Positions 20,170 to 28,443 of a DNA stretch of 64,000 nt are shown piece after piece. The position numbers and the translations under genes are program-made. The stretch lies in assembly GCA_963788505.1 (NCBI GenBank), contig CAWBGY010000009.1, positions 558,001 through 622,000 on the forward strand. The letters run 5' to 3'. This stretch comes from JAIQFF01 sp963788505. Lineage in GTDB: Bacteria > Acidobacteriota > Terriglobia > Terriglobales > Acidobacteriaceae. Each line of letters begins with the position of its first letter. The first letter of the stretch is position 1. The notes beneath the pieces were generated by a model that ran no database searches, had not been told where the DNA came from, and saw only the letters and a program-made list of their open reading frames with translations.

Positions 20170-20610
20170 ATGTTCTCCCGCCTTACCCACGCTACGATTC
20201 AAATCCTCGACTGGATGGCGAGGCGGACGCTGCCACCGGACACTCTCCCGGCGCATTTGCGTACCGGCCGCCGCGGCGAGGAAGACGCCTACTTCTATCT
20301 GCGGAAGCTGGGATACGTGATGGTCGCCCGCAATTTTCGTTCGCCCAACCGTCGCGGCGAAATCGATTTGATTGGCTGGCATGAAGATGTTCTGTGCTTC
20401 GTCGAGGTAAAGACCCGAACTTCCCACGACGTGAAGCCCGCTGAAGCGGCAGTTGATCGGGACAAGCGCCGTGAACTGCTTGCCGTTGCCCGCGAATACT
20501 TGCGCCACCTGCCGCCTTCCTGCCCCTGGCGTCTCGACATCATCAGTGTGTACTACGACGAGCCGTCCGTCCTGCCGCAGATCGAACTATTCCGGAACGT
20601 TTCCTCTTAG
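20170..20610 (+). CDS. yraN: YraN/UPF0102 nuclease-like protein
   Basis: A 146-residue protein of the UPF0102 family, which has the restriction-endonuclease-like (Holliday-resolvase) fold. The family core is complete: RRGEEDAYFYLRKLGYVMVARNFRSP, then GEIDLIG (catalytic-type Asp) and FVEVKTRTS (E-x-K). The cellular role is uncertain; a structure-specific nuclease or DNA-uptake-related function has been proposed for the family. The N-terminal 30 residues (MFSRLTHATIQILDWMARRT) are an extension relative to the usual 120-residue length. It lies 63 nt upstream of galT on the same strand. Confidence 0.9.
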   Translation: MFSRLTHATIQILDWMARRTLPPDTLPAHLRTGRRGEEDAYFYLRKLGYVMVARNFRSPNRRGEIDLIGWHEDVLCFVEVKTRTSHDVKPAEAAVDRDKRRELLAVAREYLRHLPPSCPWRLDIISVYYDEPSVLPQIELFRNVSS

Positions 20611-20673
20611 GCGTAAAATAGCTGCATTCGCTCCGACCAGCCCGCCCGGCGAGCTGCGGAAAGGATTTCAGTA

Positions 20674-21714
20674 TTGCCTGAGCTTCGAAAAGACCCGATC
20701 GTGGGCCGATGGGTCATCATCTCGACCGACCGCGCCAAGCGTCCCACCGACTTTGCTCGCGAGGGAGTCAAAATCAAGGGCGGGTTCTGCCCCTTCTGTT
20801 ACGGTAACGAATCCAAGACTCCGCCTGAGATCCAGGCTTACCGCCCGAATCCCAACGGCGGGCCTCCGCCGCAACGCGATAGTCCGGGCTGGACCGTGCG
20901 TGTCGTTCCCAACAAATTCCCGGCGCTCGGCATCGAAGGCAATCTCAACCGGCAGGCAGAGGGCATGTTCGACCGCATGAACGGCATTGGCGCGCACGAG
21001 GTCATCATCGAAACCCCGGACCACAATGCCAGCCTGGCCAACCTTCCACCCAAGCGCATCGAGGACGTGCTGTGGACTTTCCGCGACCGCATTCTTGATC
21101 TGAAGAAGGACCGCCGCTTCAAGTACATCCTGATTTTCAAGAACCACGGAGAAGCCGCCGGGGCCTCGCTCGAGCATGCGCACTCGCAGTTGATTGCTCT
21201 GCCCATTCTTCCCATTTACGTGACGGAAGAGATCGAGGGCGCCAAGCAGTACTACATTTACAAAGAGCGCTGCGTTTTCTGCGACGTGATTCGCCAGGAA
21301 ACCGAGACTGGGACTCGGGTGGTCGCTGAAAACAGCGACTTTCTCACCCTCGCTCCCTACGCGCCACGTTTTCCCTTCGAGACCTGGATCCTGCCCAAAC
21401 AGCACGAATCGGCTTTCGAAAATTCTTCTTCCCACATGTTTGAAAATCTGGCCAAGGCGCTGAAGACCTTGCTCACCAAAGCCGAGCGTGTGCTGGATAA
21501 TCCTCCTTATAATCTGGTGATCCACACGTCGCCGGTGCAGGACCCCAACAACGACCACTACCATTGGCATATCGAGTTCATGCCCAAGCTGACCAAGACC
21601 GCCGGGTTCGAGTGGGGAACGGGTTTCTACATCAATCCCACGCCTCCGGAAGAAGCCGCGAAATTCTTACGCGAGGCCAGCGTGGAAGAAGCCGCGGTCA
21701 CGGCCAGGGCCTGA
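20674..21714 (+). CDS. galT: Galactose-1-phosphate uridylyltransferase
   Basis: A 346-residue HIT-superfamily enzyme of the Leloir pathway, exchanging UMP between UDP-glucose and galactose-1-phosphate. The conserved blocks are present: RWVIISTDRAKRP, the zinc site CPFC, EHAHSQLIALPILP, and the catalytic histidine region NNDHYHWHIEFMP. The start is a TTG at 20674 (MPELRKDPIVGRW) with GGAAAGGA 10 nt upstream; there is no ATG alternative near the conserved N-terminus. A -10-like TAAAAT occurs at 20613-20618. The HIT triad is H-x-H. The neighbouring GH2 glycosidase also concerns hexose use, but no galK or galE is in the window. Confidence 0.94.
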   Translation: MPELRKDPIVGRWVIISTDRAKRPTDFAREGVKIKGGFCPFCYGNESKTPPEIQAYRPNPNGGPPPQRDSPGWTVRVVPNKFPALGIEGNLNRQAEGMFDRMNGIGAHEVIIETPDHNASLANLPPKRIEDVLWTFRDRILDLKKDRRFKYILIFKNHGEAAGASLEHAHSQLIALPILPIYVTEEIEGAKQYYIYKERCVFCDVIRQETETGTRVVAENSDFLTLAPYAPRFPFETWILPKQHESAFENSSSHMFENLAKALKTLLTKAERVLDNPPYNLVIHTSPVQDPNNDHYHWHIEFMPKLTKTAGFEWGTGFYINPTPPEEAAKFLREASVEEAAVTARA

Positions 21715-21749
21715 CGGAAGCACGCCATCACAAGATTGCGCGCCGCAGT

Positions 21750-21779
21750 TTGACACCTTTTGCCGGCCCTGACTAAGAT
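21750..21779 (+). promoter_or_regulatory. Sigma70-type promoter of the GH2 gene
   Basis: TTGACA (21750-21755), 18-nt spacer, TAAGAT (21774-21779). Transcription would begin about 15 nt before the ATG at 21801. This is the best consensus promoter in the window outside the isc operon. Confidence 0.7.
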
Positions 21780-21800
21780 TGCCGCGCTCTCGAAATCGCT

Positions 21801-23579
21801 ATGAAGCGCCTGATTTTCCTTTTGCTGATGCTTGCGCCGTTTGGCTATGCGGCCGCGAACCCGCCTGCACTGATTCACAACATTCCCAACCGCACTACCA
21901 TCAGCCTGGATGGCCCATGGCAAGCCATCGTCGACCCGTATGAAACCGGCCTGAACGCCCGCTTCTACCTGAATGCCAAGGCCAAGGACAAGCATGAGCT
22001 CGTAGAATACGATTTCGACAAGTCCGATGTCCTGAATGTTCCCGGAGACTGGAACTCGCAGAAGAAAGAGTTGTTCTTTTACGAAGGCCCGGTGTGGTAC
22101 GAGAAGTCGTTTTCCTACCGCAAGCGGGAACACACCCGCGTGTTCATCTATTTCGGAGCTGCCAACTACTTTACTCGCGTCTATCTCAACGGCCAGGCAC
22201 TGGGCGAACACGAAGGCGGATTCACGCCTTTCAATTTCGAGATTACCGACAAGATTCGCGAAGGCGACAATTTCGTGGTCGTGGAGGTCAATAACGCCCG
22301 CCGCCGCGATGCTGTCCCTTCGGTGAATACCGACTGGTGGAACTACGGGGGGCTCACTCGCGATGTGGAGTTGGTCGAGGTCCCCGAAACCTTCATCCAG
22401 GATTACTCTGTGCAGCTGGCCAAGGGTTCGAGCAGCGAGATCTCGGGATGGGTGGAGCTCAATGGCTCTACGTCAGCGCAGCAGGTTGCGATTGAAATCC
22501 CGGAAGCCAAGATCAAGCAAACCGTTACCACGGATGCCGCTGGTCGGGCGGAGTTCCGTTTTCCCGTCAAGCTCGAGTTGTGGTCGCCGGACCATCCCAG
22601 GCTTTACGATGTTGTGTTGTCGAGCGGTTCTGACAAAGTGCACGATGCCATCGGTTTCCGTACCATCGAAACCCGCGGCACGCAAATATTGCTCAACGGC
22701 AAACCCATTTTTCTGCGCGGCATTGCCCTGCATGAGGAGGCCCCGGTCCGCGGTGGCCGGGCGTTCAGCCAGAAGGATGCAGAGACCCTGCTGGGCTGGG
22801 CGCGGGAACTGGGCTGCAATTTCGTTCGCCTGACTCACTACCCCCACAGCGAGAACATGACTCGCCTGGCCGACCGCATGGGCATCATGGTGTGGTCTGA
22901 AATTCCGGTCTACTGGGACATTGACTGGGAGAACCCGGCCACGCTGCAGAACGCCCAGAACCAGCTTCGCGAGGTGATTGCCCGCGACCACAATCGGGCT
23001 TCGGTCGTCTTCTGGTCGCTTTCGAACGAGACCCCGGTGAAACCCGCGCGGACCACGTTTCTGCGGCAACTCGCGGACAGCGCGCGCCAGCTCGACTCGA
23101 CTCGCCTGATCACGTCAGCCCTGAATCATGTCGACGAAGCCGGACCGGACGTGAGGGCCCTCAATGACCCGGTTGGCGAATATCTCGATGTGCTGGGACT
23201 GAATGAGTATCTCGGCTGGTATGGGGGACGTCCCGAGGACGCTGATCGCATGCAATGGAAGTTCGCGTGGGACAAGCCCGTGATCGTGAGCGAATTCGGC
23301 GCCGGCGCTCCGTACGGCAGACACGGCGAAGCCGACGAACGCTGGACCGAGGAGTACCAGGCCAACCTCTATCAGCACCAGATCGTTATGCTGAAAAAGA
23401 TCCCGTCCCTGGCGGGTATGTCGCCATGGGTCCTGATGGACTTCCGCTCGCCGCGCCGTTTGCTGCCCGGTATTCAGGATTACTACAACCGCAAAGGACT
23501 GATTTCGAATATGGGACAGCACAAGCAGGCGTTCTATGTATTGCAGAAATTCTATCGAGGAATGGAATCTGCGAAATAG
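21801..23579 (+). CDS. Secreted glycoside hydrolase family 2 (beta-glucuronidase-like)
   Basis: A 592-residue exported glycosidase. Signal peptide at residues 1-19 (MKRLIFLLLMLAPFGYAAA), sugar-binding jelly-roll domain (about 20-195), immunoglobulin-like domain (about 200-290), TIM-barrel (about 295-590). The acid/base glutamate is in VVFWSLSNETPV and the nucleophile glutamate in PVIVSEFGAG, so the retaining GH2 machinery is intact. The block FVRLTHYPHSE matches beta-glucuronidases more than beta-galactosidases. It probably acts in the periplasm on plant- or polymer-derived glucuronides or galactosides. A strong promoter precedes it. Confidence 0.88.
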   Translation: MKRLIFLLLMLAPFGYAAANPPALIHNIPNRTTISLDGPWQAIVDPYETGLNARFYLNAKAKDKHELVEYDFDKSDVLNVPGDWNSQKKELFFYEGPVWYEKSFSYRKREHTRVFIYFGAANYFTRVYLNGQALGEHEGGFTPFNFEITDKIREGDNFVVVEVNNARRRDAVPSVNTDWWNYGGLTRDVELVEVPETFIQDYSVQLAKGSSSEISGWVELNGSTSAQQVAIEIPEAKIKQTVTTDAAGRAEFRFPVKLELWSPDHPRLYDVVLSSGSDKVHDAIGFRTIETRGTQILLNGKPIFLRGIALHEEAPVRGGRAFSQKDAETLLGWARELGCNFVRLTHYPHSENMTRLADRMGIMVWSEIPVYWDIDWENPATLQNAQNQLREVIARDHNRASVVFWSLSNETPVKPARTTFLRQLADSARQLDSTRLITSALNHVDEAGPDVRALNDPVGEYLDVLGLNEYLGWYGGRPEDADRMQWKFAWDKPVIVSEFGAGAPYGRHGEADERWTEEYQANLYQHQIVMLKKIPSLAGMSPWVLMDFRSPRRLLPGIQDYYNRKGLISNMGQHKQAFYVLQKFYRGMESAK

Positions 23580-23594
23580 GCGGCCGCTTGCAGC

Positions 23595-23816
23595 CTAAGC
23601 TTGGGTGCGATCCAAAAATTCCGAGTGCCAAGCCATCTGGATAGCTTCCAATTTGCCTTCGTTCGACTTCTTGGGATCGTCCTTAAACTCGGGCAGTTCC
23701 GTTACCAGGCGGTGCAAATCGGTGTAGCGCACGGCCAGAGGATCAGTTTCAGGATGCTTCTCGGAGAGCAGGATTCCGAGGTCGTCAGCATCATCCCAGG
23801 TCAGCTCTTTCGGCAT
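23595..23816 (-). CDS. iscX: Fe-S cluster assembly protein IscX
   Basis: A 73-residue acidic protein (E. coli IscX has 66). The family signature LTWDDADDLGILLSEKHPETDPLAVRY and the tail LEAIQMAWHSEFLD are present. IscX binds IscS and iron and tunes cluster assembly in the Isc system. The frame extends to 23948, but the ATG at 23816 (MPKELTW) fits the family start; the upstream stretch is repeat-derived. It is the last gene of the minus-strand isc operon, 85 nt after fdx, and the gap is filled by a short-word hairpin. Confidence 0.93.
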   Translation of the reverse strand: MPKELTWDDADDLGILLSEKHPETDPLAVRYTDLHRLVTELPEFKDDPKKSNEGKLEAIQMAWHSEFLDRTQA

Positions 23817-23835
23817 GCGTTTGCTCCTTGGAATT

Positions 23836-23896
23836 CGTCGTTGGCCATTTGGTCGTTGTTTGTTGGCCAACGGCCAATGGCCGACGACCAACGACT
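23836..23896. repeat. Short-word hairpin (TCGTTGGCCA words) between fdx and iscX
   Basis: The left arm 23836-23858 and right arm about 23870-23895 are made of cgttggcca/tggtcgttg words that are reverse complements of each other. The same word family forms the hairpin between gatC and gatA at 35830-35906. Confidence 0.65.
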
Positions 23897-23901
23897 GTTC
23901 T

Positions 23902-24315
23902 CTAGTGTTCTTCCGAAACGTAATTCCGATTCCAGGCCGGAATCTCAACCACGACCTTGCCGGGCTTGTTGATCACCGCCTGGCAGCCGAGTCGGGAGTT
24001 TAACTGTAAGTCGGCAGCCATGTCCAGCCGGTCGGCTTCGTCGTCATCCATCTCGGAAAGGTTCTCGGCGCCTTCCTTCACCCAGATGTGACAAGTGGTG
24101 CAGGCACAATTGCCGCCGCAGGCGTGGTCCAGCCGGATGCCATTGTTCAGTGCCACGTCGAGCAGCGATTCTTCCTTGCCGTGGTCTTTATACGGCAGCT
24201 TGCCGTGCTCGAACTGCACCGTCTTGCCTTCCGGCAAAAATGTGACCTGGACGGTGTTCTCGCCCGGAGGATCGACCGTTGCCGTTCCCGCGCCCTGAGT
24301 TTTATCTTCTGCCAT
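23902..24315 (-). CDS. fdx: Isc-type [2Fe-2S] ferredoxin
   Basis: A 137-residue adrenodoxin-type ferredoxin that supplies electrons for cluster assembly. The ligands follow the expected spacing: Cys66-x5-Cys72-x2-Cys75 and Cys111 (HACGGNCACTTCHIW and RLGCQA). An extra cysteine at 70 is normal for Isc ferredoxins. The N-terminal 20 residues are an extension rich in Thr/Pro/Gly. It begins at the ATG at 24315 with AGGAGT upstream on the minus strand. It lies between hscA and iscX. Confidence 0.94.
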   Translation of the reverse strand: MAEDKTQGAGTATVDPPGENTVQVTFLPEGKTVQFEHGKLPYKDHGKEESLLDVALNNGIRLDHACGGNCACTTCHIWVKEGAENLSEMDDDEADRLDMAADLQLNSRLGCQAVINKPGKVVVEIPAWNRNYVSEEH

Positions 24316-24348
24316 TACGACTCCTAATCTATGACTCTTCGACGTCTG

Positions 24349-24383
24349 AACTGACGACTGATGACTGACGACTGACGACTGTT
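24349..24383. repeat. Tandem TGACGAC/TGATGAC words between hscA and fdx
   Basis: ctgacgactgatgactgacg and its continuation give at least four imperfect copies of a 7-nt word ending immediately before the hscA stop codon. It shares words with the repeat near rnpB (2865-2973). Confidence 0.6.
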
Positions 24384-26285
24384 CTATTCAAACTCCGCCT
24401 TGGCCACCGGGTGGGGCGCGTCCGGTCCTTCTCCCATGTCCGCCTCGTCCATGGTCTTGCCCTTGAGGGCGGTTGAGACCGCGCTATCCATCATCAGTTC
24501 GGCCAGCCGCATCGTGCCCTGGTTCAGCGCGTCGATGGCGGTGCGGATGGCCTGATAGTCGTCTTCACCCTTCAACTGGTTCAACCCTTTTTCCAGCTTG
24601 GCGATGCGCTTCTTTTCGTCGCTGGTGAGCTGTCCCCATGCTGGACTCTTCTTCCCTTTTTCAAGTGCAGCCACGATGGTGTCAGCTTCGTTCCGCGCCT
24701 CGATCACCTGGCGTTGACGGAAATCTTCTTCCGCCGAGTCAAACGAATCGAGAATCATGCTCTCGACTTGCTCATCACTCAGTCCGTAGCTGGGCTGAAC
24801 TTCGATTTCCGCTTCCTTCCCGCTGCGCTGTTCCCGCGCGGAGACGTGCAGAATGCCATTTGCGTCGATCAGGAACTTGACCTCGACGCGGGGGATTCCC
24901 GCCGGCATCGGCGGAATGCCCTTCAGGTCGAAGCGCGCCAGGGACCGGCAATCCTTTGCCAGTTCCCGCTCGCCCTGAAGAACGTGGATGGCAACATTGG
25001 CCTGGCCGTCCACTTGCGTGGTGTAGTGCTGCGTGGCCGAAGCGGGAATCGTCGAATTGCGCAGAATAATCTTGTCGGTCACGCCGCCTGCCACTTCAAT
25101 GCCGAGCGACAGAGGCGTCACATCGAGCAACAGCATGTTTTCCGTGGCTTCGGAGCCGCCGGCAAGAATATTGGCCTGCACCGCGGCACCCAGGGCCACA
25201 ACTTCGTCCGGATTCAGGTCAGTGTGCGGCTTGCGGTGGAACATTTCTTCGACCAGGGCACGTACTTTGGGAATGCGGGTGGAACCGCCGACCAGCACGA
25301 CTTCGTCAATCTGCTCCGGCTTCATGCCGGCGTCTTTCAGGGCCTGCTTGCACGGGCCCACAGTGCGATCGACGATGGGCTGAATCAGTTGCTCGAACTG
25401 CTCCTGCGTGATTTCCCTCAGATAGTGCCGGCCGTCCGGCAGTTCAACTTCGAGTTTGGCCACGGGCTGCGAAGAAAGCGCAATCTTGGCCTCAATGACG
25501 GCCTTGCGGATAGTCGCTACCACCTCGCCATTGCGCGAAACATCGAGACCCATGTCACCGCGAATATCGTCGAGCGCAATCGTGATCAGCAGGTTGTCGA
25601 TATCATCGCCGCCCAGATGCGTGTCGCCATTGGTCGCGACGACTTCGAAGATTCCGTCATGCAATTTGAGGATGGATACATCGAAGGTGCCGCCGCCCAG
25701 GTCGTACACGGCGACAATGCCGTTCTGCTTCTTGTCGAGGCCGTAGGCCAGGGAAGCAGCCGTAGGTTCATTGACCAGGCGGAGCACTTCCAGCCCCGCG
25801 ATTCGGCCCGCATCTTTGGTGGCCTGCCGCTGGGCATCGTTGAAGTAGGCAGGTACGGTGATGACCGCCTTGGTCACTGGCGCGTTGAAGAATCGTTCGG
25901 CATTGCGTTTGAGTTGGCGCAAAACGAATGCTGAAATCTCAGGCGGCGTGAAGGTCTTCTCGCCCAGCCGAATCCGTAGAACTTCGCCCGGCTGGAGATC
26001 GTCGGCCAGGCGAAAGGGGAACAGCTTCAATTCCTGCTGGATATCTTCGATACCGCGCCCCATCAGCCGCTTGATTGAGTACACGGCGCGTTCGGGAGTT
26101 TCGATCAGATACTTGCGGGCCGCGTTGCCCACGATGATCTGATCCTCGTCGTCCAGCGCCACCACGGAAGGCACCAGGTTCAAACCATCCTCGCCCGGGA
26201 TCACGACAGGCCTGTCCCCCTGCATGAAAGCCACCAGGGAGTTGGTGGTCCCGAGGTCGATGCCGACGATGCGTTCGTTAGACAT
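24384..26285 (-). CDS. hscA: Hsp70-type Fe-S chaperone HscA
   Basis: A 633-residue DnaK-family chaperone. The ATPase domain has the phosphate-1 motif GIDLGTTNS, AYFNDAQRQATKDAG, DLGGGTFDVS and GGSTRIPKV. The substrate-binding domain follows from about residue 390 (LLLDVTPLSLGIE). HscA with HscB accelerates transfer of the cluster from IscU to acceptors. The ATG at 26285 (MSNERIVGIDLG) is the start; the open frame runs to 26354 through a repeat. The position directly downstream of hscB in an otherwise complete isc operon separates it from DnaK. Confidence 0.95.
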   Translation of the reverse strand: MSNERIVGIDLGTTNSLVAFMQGDRPVVIPGEDGLNLVPSVVALDDEDQIIVGNAARKYLIETPERAVYSIKRLMGRGIEDIQQELKLFPFRLADDLQPGEVLRIRLGEKTFTPPEISAFVLRQLKRNAERFFNAPVTKAVITVPAYFNDAQRQATKDAGRIAGLEVLRLVNEPTAASLAYGLDKKQNGIVAVYDLGGGTFDVSILKLHDGIFEVVATNGDTHLGGDDIDNLLITIALDDIRGDMGLDVSRNGEVVATIRKAVIEAKIALSSQPVAKLEVELPDGRHYLREITQEQFEQLIQPIVDRTVGPCKQALKDAGMKPEQIDEVVLVGGSTRIPKVRALVEEMFHRKPHTDLNPDEVVALGAAVQANILAGGSEATENMLLLDVTPLSLGIEVAGGVTDKIILRNSTIPASATQHYTTQVDGQANVAIHVLQGERELAKDCRSLARFDLKGIPPMPAGIPRVEVKFLIDANGILHVSAREQRSGKEAEIEVQPSYGLSDEQVESMILDSFDSAEEDFRQRQVIEARNEADTIVAALEKGKKSPAWGQLTSDEKKRIAKLEKGLNQLKGEDDYQAIRTAIDALNQGTMRLAELMMDSAVSTALKGKTMDEADMGEGPDAPHPVAKAEFE

Positions 26286-26289
26286 AGTA

Positions 26290-26374
26290 TTTAGCAATTG
26301 GCACTTGGCAATCGGCCACGAGAGGTTTTTGGAACTCAGCCATTCGGGGTCCAAGAGCTAATTGCCAATTGCTA
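26290..26374. repeat. Inverted repeat of AATTGCCAATTGC words between hscB and hscA
   Basis: tagcaattgg at 26292-26301 pairs with ccaattgcta at 26365-26374, and further ttggcaat/attgccaa words pair inside. The right arm overlaps the hscB stop codon (26372-26374). Confidence 0.65.
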
Positions 26375-27121
26375 AGTGCAGCCTTCCAGCGCTTCATTCA
26401 CGTCCCGTACCAGATTCCTGATATAGCTTCGCCGGTTTAGCAGATCGACCATCCGATCCAGCGCCGCGCGCCGTTCTTCCCCGCTGTCGAGATCAATTGC
26501 ACGATCCCAATGATCCCAGTGATTCTTCAGTTCTTCTGCCAACTCTTCGTACTTCTTTTCGAACTGCGCCCGGTGCGCTTCCAGATCTTTCACCAGGGCG
26601 GGATCGGCCTCGCCCATCTTCTGGTTCATGCGCAGCTCTTCGAGCTGCATATTCAGTTCAAACACTTCCTCCAGCAGATCAGGAGGCACGATCTGTTTTT
26701 TCACTTCGCCACTGGCGCGCGCCTGCTCGGTGGCGGTCTTCGATTGTTCTTCGAGTTCTATCCCCTCCAGTCGCAGCAAGTACTGGGTGCGCCGGATGGG
26801 ATCTTTCAAGGTGCGGTAGGAGTCATTGAGCAGGGAACTCTGCTGTAGGCTCCATTCCTGTTCCTGCTTCTCCGAGCGGGCGTTGAGGTCGGGATGCAGC
26901 TTACGGCTCAACTCGTAAAACTCCCGTTCCAGGCGCGCAACATCCAGGTTCAGCTTCCGCGGCATTCCGAAGAATGAAAAGTAGTCCACCGGCAAGGGTG
27001 GCTGCACTTTGCCGCACGCGTGACAGAACTGGGCGGCCCGCATCTCGCCGCACGACCAGCAACTGGCAGTCGCCTCGCTGCCTCCGGACGTTGCGATCGT
27101 TTTGGAAGTATCAATCGTCAT
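26372..27121 (-). CDS. hscB: J-domain co-chaperone HscB with N-terminal zinc finger
   Basis: A 249-residue co-chaperone of HscA that delivers IscU and stimulates the ATPase. The J-domain at about 46-115 contains HPD at residues 76-78 (KLHPDLN), and the C-terminal three-helix IscU-binding domain follows. Upstream of the J-domain is CWSC...CHAC (Cys21/24/33/36), a likely zinc finger as in mitochondrial HSC20 and absent from E. coli HscB. The ATG at 27121 starts the family-like protein; the frame is open to 27187 without support. Gene order iscA-hscB-hscA is kept. Confidence 0.92.
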   Translation of the reverse strand: MTIDTSKTIATSGGSEATASCWSCGEMRAAQFCHACGKVQPPLPVDYFSFFGMPRKLNLDVARLEREFYELSRKLHPDLNARSEKQEQEWSLQQSSLLNDSYRTLKDPIRRTQYLLRLEGIELEEQSKTATEQARASGEVKKQIVPPDLLEEVFELNMQLEELRMNQKMGEADPALVKDLEAHRAQFEKKYEELAEELKNHWDHWDRAIDLDSGEERRAALDRMVDLLNRRSYIRNLVRDVNEALEGCT

Positions 27122-27146
27122 TAATCTTTGCTCGTGTGGCCTTGCC

Positions 27147-27306
27147 TGTGTGGCCGTGGGCGACTCGCCCGCGACCGGCGCATGCACAACAAAACCTCAG
27201 GGATTTCCAGTCATTTTTCTCCGGGGATCGGAGAAGCCAAGGCGGAGCGCGGAGGGCCTTGCCGCTCCAGGCTTTTCGCGGGCGAGTCGCCCGCGACCAC
27301 ATAAAC
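27147..27306. repeat. Pair of GC palindromes upstream of hscB
   Basis: The first is around 27147-27176 (gggcga c tcgccc core, preceded by tgtgtggcc). The second at 27277-27295 (cgcgggcga g tcgcccgcg, 9-bp stem) is followed by accaca. They are inverted relative to each other. The 214-nt iscA-hscB gap consists mostly of these elements and contains no gene. Confidence 0.65.
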
Positions 27307-27335
27307 CGCAGCACACAACCAGACAGACCGCACGG

Positions 27336-27716
27336 TTACCCTGAGAATGACGTCCCGCAGCCGCATGACTTGGATGCATTCGGGTTGACGAACACGAATC
27401 CCTGCTGCATCAGAGTCTCCTGATAATCCAAAACCATCCCGTTCAGGTAGATGAACGATTTCGGATCCACAAACACGCGCACATCGCCGAACTGGAAGAT
27501 GCGGTCGCGCTCGCGCGGCTGGGTATCAAACCGGATGTTGTAGCTCAGGCCCGAACACCCACCGCCCTGCACGCCCAGACGCAGTCCACCCTGTTCCGGC
27601 GAAATGCCTTCCTTGACGATGGCCGTCCGCACCTTGGCCAGCGCTTTGTCCGTGACCTTGACGCCGCCCTTGGCCGGGGCGGTTGGCTTGGTCGTGTCTT
27701 CCGTCATCGTTGCCAT
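27336..27716 (-). CDS. iscA: A-type Fe-S carrier IscA
   Basis: A 126-residue A-type carrier that receives clusters from IscU or supplies iron. The three ligand cysteines are Cys54 in GGGCSGLSY and Cys118/Cys120 in KSCGCGTSF. About 18 residues at the N-terminus (Thr/Pro/Lys-rich) precede the conserved VTDKALAKV. It is the fourth gene of the isc operon, after iscU, with the gap occupied by a short-word repeat. An ErpA assignment cannot be excluded by sequence, but the context favours IscA. Confidence 0.93.
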   Translation of the reverse strand: MATMTEDTTKPTAPAKGGVKVTDKALAKVRTAIVKEGISPEQGGLRLGVQGGGCSGLSYNIRFDTQPRERDRIFQFGDVRVFVDPKSFIYLNGMVLDYQETLMQQGFVFVNPNASKSCGCGTSFSG

Positions 27717-27750
27717 AAGTGATCCAAATGCCGATGTTGGGCCGCTCTTA

Positions 27751-27779
27751 CTGAGAGCTGAAAGCTGATAGCTGACAGC
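27751..27779. repeat. Tandem AGCTGA words between iscU and iscA
   Basis: gagctgaaagctgatagctg followed by acagct: four near-copies of AGCTGAN ending directly at the iscU stop codon. Confidence 0.6.
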
Positions 27780-28193
27780 TTATTTCGCTTCGGCTGCTAC
27801 CGGCTTCGCCGCGCCCTGCTTGGCCTTCCAGTCATGGATCGCCGCCCGGATGGCATCTTCCGCCAGCACCGAACAGTGAATCTTCACCGGAGGAAGCGCG
27901 AGCTCCTTTACGATTTCCGTGTTCTTGATCTGCAGCGCCTCGTCCACAGTCTTGCCCTTCACCCACTCGGTGGCCAGGGAAGACGATGCGATCGCGGAAC
28001 CGCAGCCGAAGGTCTTGAACTTCGCGTCTTCGATGATGTTGGTCTGCGGATTGACCTTGATCTGCAGCTTCATTACGTCGCCGCACTCCGGCGCGCCCAC
28101 AAGACCAGTGCCGACTTCGTTGCTGTTCTTGTCCATCGAGCCCACGTTGCGCGGGTTTGAGTAATGATCGAGAACCTTGTCGCTATATGCCAT
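27780..28193 (-). CDS. iscU: Fe-S scaffold protein IscU
   Basis: A 137-residue scaffold on which IscS-derived sulfur and iron form [2Fe-2S] clusters. Ligands Cys37, Asp39, Cys64, His106 and Cys107 are all present, and the HscA recognition motif LPPVK is at residues 100-104. The ATG at 28193 has GGAGAGGG 7 nt upstream on the minus strand and gives the canonical MAYSDKVLDHYSNPRNVG start; the open frame to 28259 has no such support. The C-terminal tail KQGAAKPVAAEAK is a short Ala/Lys extension. It lies between iscS and iscA. Confidence 0.96.
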   Translation of the reverse strand: MAYSDKVLDHYSNPRNVGSMDKNSNEVGTGLVGAPECGDVMKLQIKVNPQTNIIEDAKFKTFGCGSAIASSSLATEWVKGKTVDEALQIKNTEIVKELALPPVKIHCSVLAEDAIRAAIHDWKAKQGAAKPVAAEAK

Positions 28194-28221
28194 TTTGACC
28201 CTCTCCTGAAAAATTAAACTC

Positions 28222-28410
28222 GTGTCATCCTGAGCGGAGCTTGATCGGTTGCTCTGCAACCGATCAACGGAGTCGAAGGACCCCTACTCCCTCAAGGGGT
28301 GAAGTGGAACGTGATGCCGGCCCTCTTTCGCCCTTTCAGGGCTGAGCCGTTTTCTCGCTTCCTACCCAGGGCTTGCGCCCTGGGCTCTATTCTTGCGCCG
28401 CTTCGCGGCT
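28222..28410. repeat. Composite repeat block between iscS and iscU
   Basis: Contains a catcctgagcggagc / ggagtcgaaggacccc pair enclosing an 11-bp perfect hairpin (ttgatcggttg 28241-28251 / caaccgatcaa 28257-28267). It then has gccctttcagggc and the hairpin cccagggc-ttgc-gccctggg (28365-28384). No gene is present. The motifs resemble widespread intergenic repeats and could modulate the iscS/iscU expression ratio. Confidence 0.6.
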
Positions 28411-28443
28411 CGCCAAACTGATTCCACCGCTTTGCAGCCAAAC

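Noticed and set aside
28222..28443. A possible riboswitch or sRNA between iscS and iscU
   Set aside because: The hairpins match generic intergenic repeat words and do not form a recognisable aptamer; a repeat block is the simpler reading.
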